Positions 8,059-16,178 of a stretch of DNA of 64,000 bases are shown here, piece by piece. Within the stretch, counting starts at the first letter, position 1; each line of letters starts with the position of its first letter. The position numbers and the translations under genes were made by a program. The stretch is taken from positions 992,001 through 1,056,000 of the forward strand of contig NC_015064.1 of assembly GCF_000178975.2 (NCBI RefSeq), in the 5' to 3' direction. The stretch comes from Granulicella tundricola MP5ACTX9 (GTDB lineage Bacteria; Acidobacteriota; Terriglobia; Terriglobales; Acidobacteriaceae). A model generated the notes under the pieces. The model made no database searches and was not told where the DNA came from. It was given only the letters and a program-made list of their open reading frames with translations.

Positions 8059-8989
8059 TAACTGCTTCACGAATCCTCTCCCAAACCCCCGCCTCATCCA
8101 AAAACGAAGCCTTCAACTCCCCCACAACCACCCTCCCCAGCCTCTCCACCATCCCCGCCGTCAACTTCACCGCATCCTTCCCGGTCGTCACAAAACCCTC
8201 CGCCCCCACCCGCTCCGCCGCCGCCAGCAGCCACTCCACATCCGCCCCGGTATAAGCATGATGATCCCCAAACGCATGAGTCCCCACCACCTCAACTCCC
8301 GCCCCGCGCACCATCCCAAAGAACCCCTCCGGCCTCGCCAGCCCACAAAAAGCCACCACCCGCCCCGGCCTCTCCGCCGGCAGCACAAGCTCCCGCCGAA
8401 CCACCCAAACCTCCTTGCCCGCACAAAGTCCCGCAAGCCCAGCCATCTCCTCCTCCCGCACAACTACAGCGCCCGCCCTCGCCAGCGCCCCCAGAGGCTC
8501 CCTAAGATTCCCAGCAGGCAGCAGCCAATCCCCAGCATCCTCCGCCGTCAGCAGCACCACATCCAGATCCCGCCCCAGCCCCCGATGCTGAAACCCATCA
8601 TCCAGCACATGCACCTGCGCTTGCCCGTACTTCTCCGCAGCCCGCCCAGCCTCCACCCGCTCCGCCCCCACCCAAACCTCAATCCCCGCCCGAGCCATCA
8701 ACATCGGCTCATCCCCATACCGCCCCGCATCCCCCGCAGCATCCACAAGCTCCACCACCCCAGACCCCCGCCCATACCCCCGAGACAGCACATCCGCCGT
8801 CACCCCATGCCGCCCCAGCAACTCCACCAGCGCCATCACCACAGGAGTCTTACCCGCTCCACCAGCAGAAAGACTCCCCACACTGATCACCGGCCTTGCC
8901 AGCCGCTTCGCCTCCGCACGCAGCGCATCCTTCACCCACAACCCCGCCCAATAAACCGGCACCAGCGGCGCGAGCCACGGCCGCTTCAA
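8006..8989 (-). CDS. lpxK: Tetraacyldisaccharide 4'-kinase LpxK
   Basis: A 327-residue protein. LpxK phosphorylates the 4' position of the lipid A disaccharide at the inner membrane. The Walker A variant S-L-S-A-G-G-A-G-K-T-P is near residue 40, followed by S-R-G-Y-G-R-G, G-D-E-P-M-L-M-A, and L-D-D-G-F-Q-H-R-G-L-G-R-D-L-D-V-V-L-L, all diagnostic. The C-terminal domain contains F-G-D-H-H-A-Y-T and V-T-T-G-K-D-A-V-K-L. It overlaps waaA by 4 bp (ATGA), so the two are coupled. The last 16 residues (K-Q-T-T-A-K-T-N-T-E-V-L-A-S-P-E) are encoded by the antisense of an R1 repeat and are probably not part of the ancestral protein. Confidence 0.95.
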   Translation of the reverse strand: MKRPWLAPLVPVYWAGLWVKDALRAEAKRLARPVISVGSLSAGGAGKTPVVMALVELLGRHGVTADVLSRGYGRGSGVVELVDAAGDAGRYGDEPMLMARAGIEVWVGAERVEAGRAAEKYGQAQVHVLDDGFQHRGLGRDLDVVLLTAEDAGDWLLPAGNLREPLGALARAGAVVVREEEMAGLAGLCAGKEVWVVRRELVLPAERPGRVVAFCGLARPEGFFGMVRGAGVEVVGTHAFGDHHAYTGADVEWLLAAAERVGAEGFVTTGKDAVKLTAGMVERLGRVVVGELKASFLDEAGVWERIREAVTKQTTAKTNTEVLASPE

Positions 8990-10281
8990 CCCTCACGCCC
9001 CGAAATCAACTCCACCAGCGCCTCAACCGCCCGTCCCGTAGCCCCCGTCTGCCCCTCAAAGAACATCCGTCCCCGCTCTCCCATCCCCTCATCGTCCCGC
9101 ATCAGCCGAGTCAGCGCCTCCCCCAGCCCCGCCCCATCCACAATCCGGATCGCCTCTGCCTCCTTCATGCTCTCTACCATCTCCCTGAAGTTCTCATACG
9201 ACTCCCCCATCACCACCGGCACGCCAAACCGAGCAGCCTCCAGCGGATTATGCCCCCCCTTGGCCACCAGGCTCCCCCCGATAAAAGCCACATCCGCCAA
9301 CCCATACACCCCCGCCAGGTCCCCCAGCGTATCCAGAATCACCAGCGGCAGAGACTGCAGATACTTTGGCGGATTCGGCAGCTTGCTATCCGCCATCATG
9401 TCGCTCGCCTTGCACACTCGGAACCCCTTCCGAAACACCCCCGCAGCCTCCACAAACCGTTGCGGATGCCGCGGAGCCAGAATCACCACCACATCCGGAG
9501 CCTTCTTCCAGAAATCCCAAAGACAATCCCGAAAGAAAGCCTCCTCGCCCTCCACCAGACTCCCCACCACCAACACCCGCCGCCCCGTCACCATCTGCCG
9601 CAGCAGTTTCACCATCGGCCTTGATTCATCCACCTGCATGTCGTACTTCAGGTTCCCGATCACCCTCACCCGGCCCGATTCCACCCCCATCTGCCTGAGC
9701 CGCCATGCACTCTCCTCTCCCTGCGCCAGAAACACTGCGACCTTCCTTAGCAGCGGCCCCCAAAGCGCCTTGAGCCTCATATACCGCGGATAGCTCCGAT
9801 CGGAAACCCGAGCATTCACCACCGCAACCGGCACCCCCACCCGTTCGCACTCCACCAGCACCCTCGGCCAAAGCTCACTCTCCATCGTCACCAGCAGCTC
9901 CGGCTTCAAAGCCCTCAGATAGCGCCGCACGATCCACGCAAAGTCCAGCGGCAGATAGAACACCCGCTCCGCCCCAAACCGCTCCCGCGCAATCTTTTGC
10001 CCGCTAGCCGTAGTCGTGGAAACCGCCACCACCCACCCCGGCAGCGCTGCCTCCATCTCCCGAACCAGCCTCTCCGCCGCCAGCACCTCCCCCACGCTCA
10101 CCGCATGAATCCAAACCACTCTCTTCCCATCCACAACCGCCCGCAACTCCGCTGGCACCTGCCCCAGCCGCCCCCCCAGCCCCGCCCGATACCGTCCACT
10201 CGTCGCCATCCGCCAAAGCCACCACGGCGAAGCAATTACCAATCCCAACGCCAGCAGAAAGCTGTAAATCAACATTGCCAT
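8986..10281 (-). CDS. waaA: 3-deoxy-D-manno-octulosonic acid transferase WaaA (KdtA)
   Basis: A 431-residue protein. It adds Kdo from CMP-Kdo to lipid A precursor on the cytoplasmic face of the inner membrane. An N-terminal hydrophobic anchor (L-I-Y-S-F-L-L-A-L-G-L-V-I-A) is followed by R-A-G-L-G-G-R-L-G-Q-V-P and W-I-H-A-V-S-V-G-E-V-L-A-A. The GT30 core contains V-T-M-E-S-E-L-W-P-R and V-V-N-A-R-V-S-D-R-S. The C-domain contains V-F-I-G-G-S-L-V-A-K-G-G-H-N-P-L-E-A. First gene of the waaA-lpxK-waaC group, divergent from the gene at 10349 with a 67-bp gap. Confidence 0.95.
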   Translation of the reverse strand: MAMLIYSFLLALGLVIASPWWLWRMATSGRYRAGLGGRLGQVPAELRAVVDGKRVVWIHAVSVGEVLAAERLVREMEAALPGWVVAVSTTTASGQKIARERFGAERVFYLPLDFAWIVRRYLRALKPELLVTMESELWPRVLVECERVGVPVAVVNARVSDRSYPRYMRLKALWGPLLRKVAVFLAQGEESAWRLRQMGVESGRVRVIGNLKYDMQVDESRPMVKLLRQMVTGRRVLVVGSLVEGEEAFFRDCLWDFWKKAPDVVVILAPRHPQRFVEAAGVFRKGFRVCKASDMMADSKLPNPPKYLQSLPLVILDTLGDLAGVYGLADVAFIGGSLVAKGGHNPLEAARFGVPVVMGESYENFREMVESMKEAEAIRIVDGAGLGEALTRLMRDDEGMGERGRMFFEGQTGATGRAVEALVELISGREG

Positions 10282-10348
10282 CGAACCCCGTGCCGTCGCT
10301 TTCCCGTCTATCCTGTAAGTCTCTAAGCAGGATCATAACCAACCAGCG

Positions 10349-11047
10349 ATGACTCCCACCCCCAAACTTACTCGAAGCCTCGCCGCCGCCCTCCTCCTCG
10401 CCACTCCCGTCCTCGCCCGGGCCGCAGACAAGCCGCGCCCCGCCCCTCCCGTAAAGCCCGCAGCCGAGTACCCCCTCAACGACCCTCACCCCACGGAAAA
10501 AGTCACCATCGCCGCCGACCCCTGCACCGAAAAGGCCGACTGCTCCTTCTTCCGCCTCCCCTATATCGAGCACGGCTTCCAGCCCGTCCGCATCATCATC
10601 ACCAACGACCGCGACGAAGCCGTCATCCTCGACGACGTCCGCATGCAGTTCATCCCCGCCGAAGGCGATAAGGAGGCTGCCGCGGACGACGAAGACCTCA
10701 ACCGCCGCCTCTTCAATCACAAGTACGCCGAAGGCACCAAGATTCCCCTCATCCCCGTCACCATCCACAAGGAGCCCATCGACAAGAAGATCCTCAGCGA
10801 CGACCAGGACTTCGGCTTCCAATCCACCACCGTCCCTCCCCACAGCACCCGCGCCGGCTACGTCTTCTACGACACCCGCGGCATAGACGACCCCGTCCTC
10901 AAGCACGCCGAGCTCTACATCAAGAGGATCCACTACGTAGACGAGCACACGGTCAAGCACGAGCTCTTCGCCTTCACCCTCCCCTTCGACAAGTGGCTAG
11001 CCGCCCAACCCAAACCCGACAAAAAGCCCGAGGCCAACAAGAAATAA
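10349..11047 (+). CDS. Exported protein of unknown function
   Basis: A 232-residue protein with a Sec signal peptide ending A-L-A-R-A-A-D at about residue 26. A proline-rich stretch follows, then a beta-rich domain with Q-P-V-R-I-I-I-T-N-D-R-D-E-A-V-I-L-D-D-V, which looks like an Ig-like fold with possible calcium-type acidic loops. Two cysteines (C-T-E-K-A-D-C) could form a disulphide. The tail is lysine-rich (P-D-K-K-P-E-A-N-K-K). I do not recognise the family. It is probably periplasmic, and its coding bias matches its neighbours. Confidence 0.75.
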   Translation: MTPTPKLTRSLAAALLLATPVLARAADKPRPAPPVKPAAEYPLNDPHPTEKVTIAADPCTEKADCSFFRLPYIEHGFQPVRIIITNDRDEAVILDDVRMQFIPAEGDKEAAADDEDLNRRLFNHKYAEGTKIPLIPVTIHKEPIDKKILSDDQDFGFQSTTVPPHSTRAGYVFYDTRGIDDPVLKHAELYIKRIHYVDEHTVKHELFAFTLPFDKWLAAQPKPDKKPEANKK

Positions 11048-11084
11048 TTCATCTCATCGCACCGCCGTCCCCACCCAAACAACC

Positions 11085-11175
11085 GTCATTCTGAGCGCAG
11101 CGAAGAACCCCCGTATTTCGCTTTTGCTTTTGCTCTTGTTCTTTTTGTTGTCATCCCCGAAGGGGACCTGCGTTT
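11085..11175 (+). repeat. R1 REP-like units (two)
   Basis: An imperfect unit beginning GTCATTCTGAGCGCAGCGAAG, then a tail of CTTTTG repeats, then a second hairpin TCCCC-GAA-GGGGA (11154-11166). It lies between an exported-protein gene and a GNAT gene. Confidence 0.75.
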
Positions 11176-11203
11176 GTCTTCCATCCGCACTAAACTATCC
11201 CCA

Positions 11204-11701
11204 ATGCCCACCGTCCAAATCCGCCCCGCCCTCCCCGCCGACGTACCCCTCATCCTCCACCTCGTCCGTGAGCTCGCCATCTTCGAGCGCGAACCCGACG
11301 CCGTCAAAGCCACCGAAGCCGACCTCCACCGCTACGGCTTCGGTCCAGAAAAACAATTCGACTGCCTACTGGCTTTTATAGAAAACGAACCCGCCGGCCT
11401 GGCCCTCTACTTCTTCAACTACTCCACCTGGACCGGCAAGCCCGGCATCCATCTGGAAGACCTCTTTGTCCTCCCAGCCTTCCGCAAACAAGGCATTGGC
11501 AGAGCCCTCCTCTCCGCCGTAGCCCGCATCGCCGTCGAGAAAGGCCTCCCCCGCCTCCAGTGGGACGTCCTCCGCTGGAACGAGAAAGCCATCGCCTTCT
11601 ACCAGGCCCACGGAGCCCACCTCAAAGACGACTGGGGCACCATGCGCGTAGAAGCCGAATCCCTCACCGCCCTGGCGTCCCAAGCCACGCCGTCATCCTG
11701 A
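11204..11701 (+). CDS. GNAT N-acetyltransferase, diamine acetyltransferase-like
   Basis: A 165-residue protein from the ATG at 11204; an upstream in-frame TTG within repeat sequence is less likely. The acetyl-CoA motif A is L-P-A-F-R-K-Q-G-I-G-R-A-L-L. The segment Y-F-F-N-Y-S-T-W-T-G-K-P-G-I-H-L-E-D-L-F-V and the W-D-V-L-R-W-N-E-K-A-I-A-F-Y motif are typical of the spermidine/thialysine (SSAT-like) subgroup. A polyamine or related amine substrate is inferred. The stop TGA and the last residues P-S-S lie in a sequence matching the R1 start (CGTCATCCTGAGC). Confidence 0.85.
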   Translation: MPTVQIRPALPADVPLILHLVRELAIFEREPDAVKATEADLHRYGFGPEKQFDCLLAFIENEPAGLALYFFNYSTWTGKPGIHLEDLFVLPAFRKQGIGRALLSAVARIAVEKGLPRLQWDVLRWNEKAIAFYQAHGAHLKDDWGTMRVEAESLTALASQATPSS

Positions 11702-11709
11702 GCAATCCA

Positions 11710-12279
11710 TCAAAAAAGCCCACGCATCGCCTGCAACGACGAAGGACCAGCCCTCTGCAGGATCTCGGTCGCCCTCACATCGAGAGTCATCCTGCGAGTC
11801 CCCGGATCGATCACGACGGCAGCACTGACAGACGGAGCGTCAGCCCCCGCATCTTTATTCCCGCCTGAATAATCCGAGTTCGCATAAAGAATGCCAACTC
11901 GGATCTGATCGGGAGGCGAAGGCAGAATCCCCACCGCACTCGGGTGGTCGCAAATGTCGGTGCCCAGCTTGCCTGCGCCCGCCGTCACAACGGTGGAGGA
12001 AGCAACACTCCCATCGTCAGGAACGAAGCTATGAAGACATTGGTAGGAGGCTCCCGCAGACCTCGCACCCAGCGAGAGAAACGTTCCCAGCCTGGCACCA
12101 TTCCAGCTCACGACGAACGACTGCTTCGGGTAGGTCATGACGTCGTGCCACCCCGCCTTGCGAGCTTCCTTGGCAGCCTGCACAAGAGTTGGATCGTTCA
12201 AAGCAATGGGGCCGCTCAACTGGGCGGACTGCGGGGAGACGCTGAGGAGCAGCAAAAGGAAAAGTTTGCTCACAGACAC
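11710..12279 (-). CDS. Exported protein of unknown function
   Basis: A 189-residue protein with a GTG start and a signal peptide (L-F-L-L-L-L-L-S-V-S-P-Q-S-A-Q). The body is soluble, with two cysteines (Y-Q-C-L-H and D-I-C-D-H) that may pair, and no motif I can assign. It is convergent with the GNAT gene (9-bp gap). Function unknown. Confidence 0.65.
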   Translation of the reverse strand: MSVSKLFLLLLLSVSPQSAQLSGPIALNDPTLVQAAKEARKAGWHDVMTYPKQSFVVSWNGARLGTFLSLGARSAGASYQCLHSFVPDDGSVASSTVVTAGAGKLGTDICDHPSAVGILPSPPDQIRVGILYANSDYSGGNKDAGADAPSVSAAVVIDPGTRRMTLDVRATEILQRAGPSSLQAMRGLF

Positions 12280-12330
12280 GCCTCAGTGTAGTCCGGGAAA
12301 GACCACGTTGACAGCTGGAAACCCTCACCC

Positions 12331-12358
12331 TTGACCCCCAACCCATACCTTGTATCCT
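12331..12358 (+). promoter_or_regulatory. Candidate sigma-70 promoter upstream of 12365/12482
   Basis: TTGACC (12331-12336) and TATCCT (12353-12358) with a 16-bp spacer. It lies between divergent genes and faces the LprI-like gene. Confidence 0.5.
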
Positions 12359-12364
12359 CATCCC

Positions 12365-12478
12365 ATGGCAGCCACCCCGGGTTCCTTGGCAGCGGCAGAA
12401 GCAAACGCAGACGGTAAACTCACCGCACTTGACGACAAGATCGACGTCGAAGATCACATCGCCTCCAAGGCCTGCTAA
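12365..12478 (+). CDS. Possible 37-residue leader ORF
   Basis: ATG at 12365 to TAA at 12476-12478, seven bases after the candidate promoter and ending 3 bp before the next ATG. The peptide is A/D-rich (E-A-N-A-D-G-K-L-T-A-L-D-D-K-I-D-V-E-D-H) and ends in A-S-K-A-C. No homologue recognised. It may be a small upstream ORF or a remnant. Confidence 0.3.
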   Translation: MAATPGSLAAAEANADGKLTALDDKIDVEDHIASKAC

Positions 12479-12481
12479 GCC

Positions 12482-13300
12482 ATGACTAAATCCAGCTTCC
12501 GTAACATCGCCGCATCCATCCTCGCGCTCGCAACCGTCACTGCCGCTGCGGACTGCACCAAGGCCATCACACCCATCGATAAAACCGTCTGCCAAACCCC
12601 CGAACTCACAAAACTCGATGCAGACCTCAACCACCTCTACACCGCCCTTCGCCCTCAACTCACCATCGGGGCCAAAGCCAGACTCCTCACCCAGCAGCGC
12701 ACCTGGCTCGCCCTCCGCGATAAGACCTGCGCCACTGCCGACGCGGCCTGCCTCCAACACCAGTACGCTGACCGCCTCGACCAGCTTGAGGCCATCAACG
12801 CCTCCGCCAAGGCAGCCGATGACAAGCTTGACGACGTAACCCCCGTTTATCTCAAAGGGAGCTGGAAGGTCACCGCGATCCATGACCCCGCTGGTAGAGG
12901 CCACACCAACCCCACCGCCCTCAAGCAATCCTTGGAAGACGAGGAGCTCTCCCCACCCGGCTCTACCGTCGTCGCCGCGCCCGGTGAGCTCTGTTTCCCT
13001 CCAGACCCGTGCGGCGACATGGCCTGGGACTTCCCGCCCCTCGGCAAGGTGGCCTCCGGCTCAGCCATTATCGAACAACTGGGCCTGACTCCTGCCACCC
13101 GCGCACTCCGCGGAAGCTCCGGCACGATCAACTCCCATTACCTCCTCATTCCTAGACCCGACGGCAGCCTCTGGGCGGCTTTCATCCTCTGCGGGCCAGC
13201 CGTAGGCCAGGACTGCCGCACGGCAGCCGAAGTCTGGACCCCCGCCACACCCGACGCCCGCGTCTTCCCAACCCATTTCCCTTCAGCAACTTACAAATAA
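12482..13300 (+). CDS. Exported LprI-like (lysozyme inhibitor LprI / DUF1311) protein
   Basis: A 272-residue protein. A signal peptide (to about A-A-A-D-C) is followed by a DUF1311/LprI-type domain: D-C-T-K-A-I-T-P-I-D-K-T-V-C-Q-T-P-E-L-T-K-L-D-A-D-L-N, then L-L-T-Q-Q-R-T-W-L-A-L-R-D-K-T-C and C-L-Q-H-Q-Y-A-D-R-L-D-Q-L. Four cysteines sit in conserved places. Residues ~115-272 are an additional domain with two further Cys pairs (L-C-F-P-P-D-P-C-G-D) that I do not recognise. Family members bind or inhibit lysozyme in some bacteria; that role here is inferred. Confidence 0.75.
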   Translation: MTKSSFRNIAASILALATVTAAADCTKAITPIDKTVCQTPELTKLDADLNHLYTALRPQLTIGAKARLLTQQRTWLALRDKTCATADAACLQHQYADRLDQLEAINASAKAADDKLDDVTPVYLKGSWKVTAIHDPAGRGHTNPTALKQSLEDEELSPPGSTVVAAPGELCFPPDPCGDMAWDFPPLGKVASGSAIIEQLGLTPATRALRGSSGTINSHYLLIPRPDGSLWAAFILCGPAVGQDCRTAAEVWTPATPDARVFPTHFPSATYK

Positions 13301-13305
13301 TTCCT

Positions 13306-13630
13306 GAAAAAACCCAGCAAATCAACGTGTCAAGCCCCTAAGGCCTGCAAAAAATCCATAACCCACATCCTAACAACAACTTACCACTCAAAAATAATTG
13401 GGGTATTTACCCCGCCTGACTTGATAAAATAGAAGGAGAGATAACATCCTGGACGAATCACCGTCGAGGCCCTTCTCAATCTTTTGACCTATCCGTCCTG
13501 ATCCGTTTTCAGCCTTCTTGTCTGCGTTACGCCTCGCTCTCTTCCAGGCATACAAGGATGTCCAGACCTAACCTGAATCGAATGAAGACTTTGCATACTT
13601 TCACCGGGGGTGGGGGGTGTCCCCCACGCA
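13306..13630 (+). promoter_or_regulatory. R3 leader element, copy A (upstream of trmFO)
   Basis: This fills the 351-bp gap before trmFO. The 5' module has GTGTCAAGCCC, ACTTACC, CAAAAATAATTGG, the palindrome GGGGTA-TT-TACCCC (13400-13413) and TTGATAAAATAGAAG. A ~120-bp variable stretch follows. The 3' module is TCCAGACCTAACC, then GAATGAAGACTTTGCATAC and TTTCACCGGGGGTGGGGGG, then a G-run/C-run hairpin (GTGGGGG...CCCCCAC). It ends ~20 bp before the trmFO ATG. Three more copies occur at 22030, 38325 and 41540-41905. Confidence 0.7.
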
Positions 13631-13651
13631 CCAGCAAACTAAACTGAAAGG

Positions 13652-14992
13652 ATGAAGAAGATTCGCATCATCGGCGGAGGCCTCGCAGGTCCGGAAGCCG
13701 CTCTCCAAGCCGCCGCAGCAGGTTGTCACGTTGAGCTTTACGAGATGCGCCCAACCCGCTCCACCGAGGCCCACCAGACCTCAGACTTCGCCGAACTCGT
13801 CTGCTCCAACTCCCTCAAGTCGGAGTCTGAGAACTCCGCACCCTGGCTTCTCAAGCAGGAGATGCGCCGCGCCGGATGCGTCCTCCTCGCAGAGGCCGAC
13901 GCCTCCGCCGTCCCCGCCGGACACGCCCTGGCCGTAGACCGAGTAGCCTTCTCCGCCCGCGTAGCCGCCCGCCTGGAGTCCAACCCGCTCATCACCATCC
14001 ACCGCGAGGAGGTCACCACCCTCAACGCCACCGACGCAGACCTGACCATCCTGGCCTCTGGCCCCCTGACCTCAGCCCCGTTAGCCGCCGCCCTCCAACA
14101 AATCACCGGCTCCGAGCAGCTAGCCTTCTACGACTCCATCTCCCCCATCGTCGACGCCACCACCATCGACATGGACAAGGTCTACTTCGCCGCCCGCTGG
14201 GACAAGGGCACCGCCGACTACATCAACTGCCCCTTCACCAAGGAGGAGTACGAGACCTTCATGGACGCCCTCACCTCCGCCGAAAACGTCCAGGCCAAGG
14301 AGTGGGAGAAGCTCGACTACTTCGAAGGTTGCCTCCCCATCGAAGAGACCGCCCGCCGCGGACGAGACACCCTCCGCTTCGGCCCCATGAAGCCCGCCGG
14401 CCTCACCAACCCGAAAACAGGCCGGTGGCCGTACGCCTGCGTCCAGCTCCGCCAGGAAAACCTTCGTGCCGACAGCTACAACCTAGTCGGCTTCCAGAAC
14501 CACCTCAAGTTCGGCGAGCAAGCCCGCGTCCTCCGCCTCATCCCCGGACTCGAGCACGCCACCTTCCTCCGTTACGGCCAGATCCACCGCAACACCTACA
14601 TCCACGCACCCTCGCTCCTCACCGAGACGCTCCAGCTCCGCGCCCGCCCCGACATCCTCATCGCTGGCCAACTCTCCGGCGTAGAGGGCTACACCGAGTC
14701 CATCGCCAGCGGTATGCTCGCCGGCCAGTTCGCCGCCGCCCTCCTCGCAGGCCGAACCCCCGTCCCATGCCCCCGCCTCACCGCCCACGGCTCCCTCATT
14801 CACTACATCACCCACGCAGAAGACCGAGGCAAGGGAAACCGCTTCCAACCCGCCAACATCACCTTCGACCTCCTGCCCCCCCTCGAAGAGGACCTTCGCA
14901 AAAAGATCCGTGACAAGAAAGAGCGCCACCGCATCCAGTGCGAGCGAGCCCTGACCGCCTGGCAGCAATGGCGCACCCAAACAACGCTGTAG
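13652..14992 (+). CDS. trmFO: tRNA m5U54 methyltransferase TrmFO (folate/FAD-dependent)
   Basis: A 446-residue protein. TrmFO methylates U54 in the T-loop of tRNA with methylenetetrahydrofolate and FADH2. Markers are the N-terminal FAD motif I-I-G-G-G-L-A-G-P-E-A-A, Y-E-M-R-P, the signature F-A-E-L-V-C-S-N-S-L-K-S, C-P-F-T-K-E-E-Y, the G-C-L-P-I-E-E-T-A-R-R-G block, R-F-G-P-M-K-P-A-G-L, and S-G-V-E-G-Y-T-E-S-I-A-S-G. The conserved catalytic cysteine of N-C-P-F is present. An R3 leader sits directly upstream. Confidence 0.97.
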   Translation: MKKIRIIGGGLAGPEAALQAAAAGCHVELYEMRPTRSTEAHQTSDFAELVCSNSLKSESENSAPWLLKQEMRRAGCVLLAEADASAVPAGHALAVDRVAFSARVAARLESNPLITIHREEVTTLNATDADLTILASGPLTSAPLAAALQQITGSEQLAFYDSISPIVDATTIDMDKVYFAARWDKGTADYINCPFTKEEYETFMDALTSAENVQAKEWEKLDYFEGCLPIEETARRGRDTLRFGPMKPAGLTNPKTGRWPYACVQLRQENLRADSYNLVGFQNHLKFGEQARVLRLIPGLEHATFLRYGQIHRNTYIHAPSLLTETLQLRARPDILIAGQLSGVEGYTESIASGMLAGQFAAALLAGRTPVPCPRLTAHGSLIHYITHAEDRGKGNRFQPANITFDLLPPLEEDLRKKIRDKKERHRIQCERALTAWQQWRTQTTL

Positions 14993-15071
14993 CCCCAAAG
15001 CCCCGCGTACGTTACTCTTCTCCCAACGTCCCGCCTGATCGCACAGAGGACGGAGAGGGAACCCCTAACGC

Positions 15072-16172
15072 ATGCAGCGCCTCAACCCGATCGACGCCAT
15101 AGCCCCCGCCTTCACCCGCACCCACCAGACCCTCTTCCAGCCCTTCAAGGCCGGCCGCACCTGGAAGCTCTGCGCCTCGTCCTACCTCGCCTTCGCCGGC
15201 AGCATGTTCTTCCCCGTACCCCTGGCCTTCGCCGCCCTCCCGTGGCACGCCTCCTCCTCCCGCCCCGCCCTCCTGGCCTACCTAGCCCTGGCGACGGTCT
15301 TCACCCTCATCTTCCTCGCCTTCTTTTACCTCGGCGCCCGCATGGAACTCGTCCACTTTGAGATGGTCGTCACGCGCGGCAAGTTCATCGCGCCCATGTG
15401 GCGACGCTACAGCCGCACCATCTGGCCTTGGCTTGGCCTCAAGGTCGGCATCGGTATCGTCCTCACCGCCGTCATGGCCCCCATCCTCCTCACCACCGGC
15501 CGCCGCCTCTTCACCGGCATCGCGAGCATGCCTAAGGCCACCCCCGGCCAGCCCCCCGACCCCGCCCTCTTCCACGCCTTCATGGCGCAGATGATCGGCT
15601 TCTACGCCATGTTCTTCCTGGTCTTCTTCGTGCTTAAGCTCTTCGCCACGCTGCTCAATGACTTCGTCCTGCCCTTCTACACGCTGGAGCAACTTCCGCT
15701 TCTCGCGGCACTCAGCCGTGGCGTAGACGTCATCGCAGCCGACCCCGTCCAGATCATCCTGTACCTGCTCATGAAGTTTGCTCTCTCCATCATTGGCTTC
15801 GTGATGCAGTACTTTGCCAACCTGATCATCTTCGTCCCGTTCGGGATCATCATCTTCATCGGAGCCATGATCGCGGGCATCACCGGCGCTCACAAAGGAT
15901 CGCCCGCCTACATCCTGCTCATCGTCGGCGGTATCCTGCTCTACATCCTCTTTATCGCCCTGACGATGTACTGGTCCATCGGCACCTTCGGCTATCTGCT
16001 TACCTTGCTCGAAGCTTATGGCATCTACTTCCTCGGCGGCCGCTACCCCATGCTCGGTGACATCCTCGAGCCCCCCGCACCACCTGCCTATACCTTCACC
16101 CCACCCCCCACCCCCCCATCACCCGGTGAAGACGACGGCCCATCCCTCCCGATGGACCCCGCTCTCGCCTGA
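15072..16172 (+). CDS. Multi-pass membrane protein of unknown function
   Basis: A 366-residue protein with about six to eight hydrophobic segments (for example L-A-Y-L-A-L-A-T-V-F-T-L-I-F-L-A-F-F and L-I-I-F-V-P-F-G-I-I-I-F-I-G-A-M-I-A-G). The N-terminal motif P-I-D-A-I-A-P-A-F-T-R-T and the K-A-G-R-T-W-K-L segment resemble membrane proteins widespread in Acidobacteria with no assigned role. The C-terminal ~35 residues are proline-rich and cytoplasmic or periplasmic. It is convergent with der. Confidence 0.7.
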   Translation: MQRLNPIDAIAPAFTRTHQTLFQPFKAGRTWKLCASSYLAFAGSMFFPVPLAFAALPWHASSSRPALLAYLALATVFTLIFLAFFYLGARMELVHFEMVVTRGKFIAPMWRRYSRTIWPWLGLKVGIGIVLTAVMAPILLTTGRRLFTGIASMPKATPGQPPDPALFHAFMAQMIGFYAMFFLVFFVLKLFATLLNDFVLPFYTLEQLPLLAALSRGVDVIAADPVQIILYLLMKFALSIIGFVMQYFANLIIFVPFGIIIFIGAMIAGITGAHKGSPAYILLIVGGILLYILFIALTMYWSIGTFGYLLTLLEAYGIYFLGGRYPMLGDILEPPAPPAYTFTPPPTPPSPGEDDGPSLPMDPALA

Positions 16173-16178
16173 CGGCTT

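Noticed and set aside
12029..12928. Long antisense frame across the two unknown genes at 11.7-13.3 kb
   Set aside because: It crosses a divergent promoter and the signal peptide of the LprI-like gene on the other strand; composition is not protein-like.
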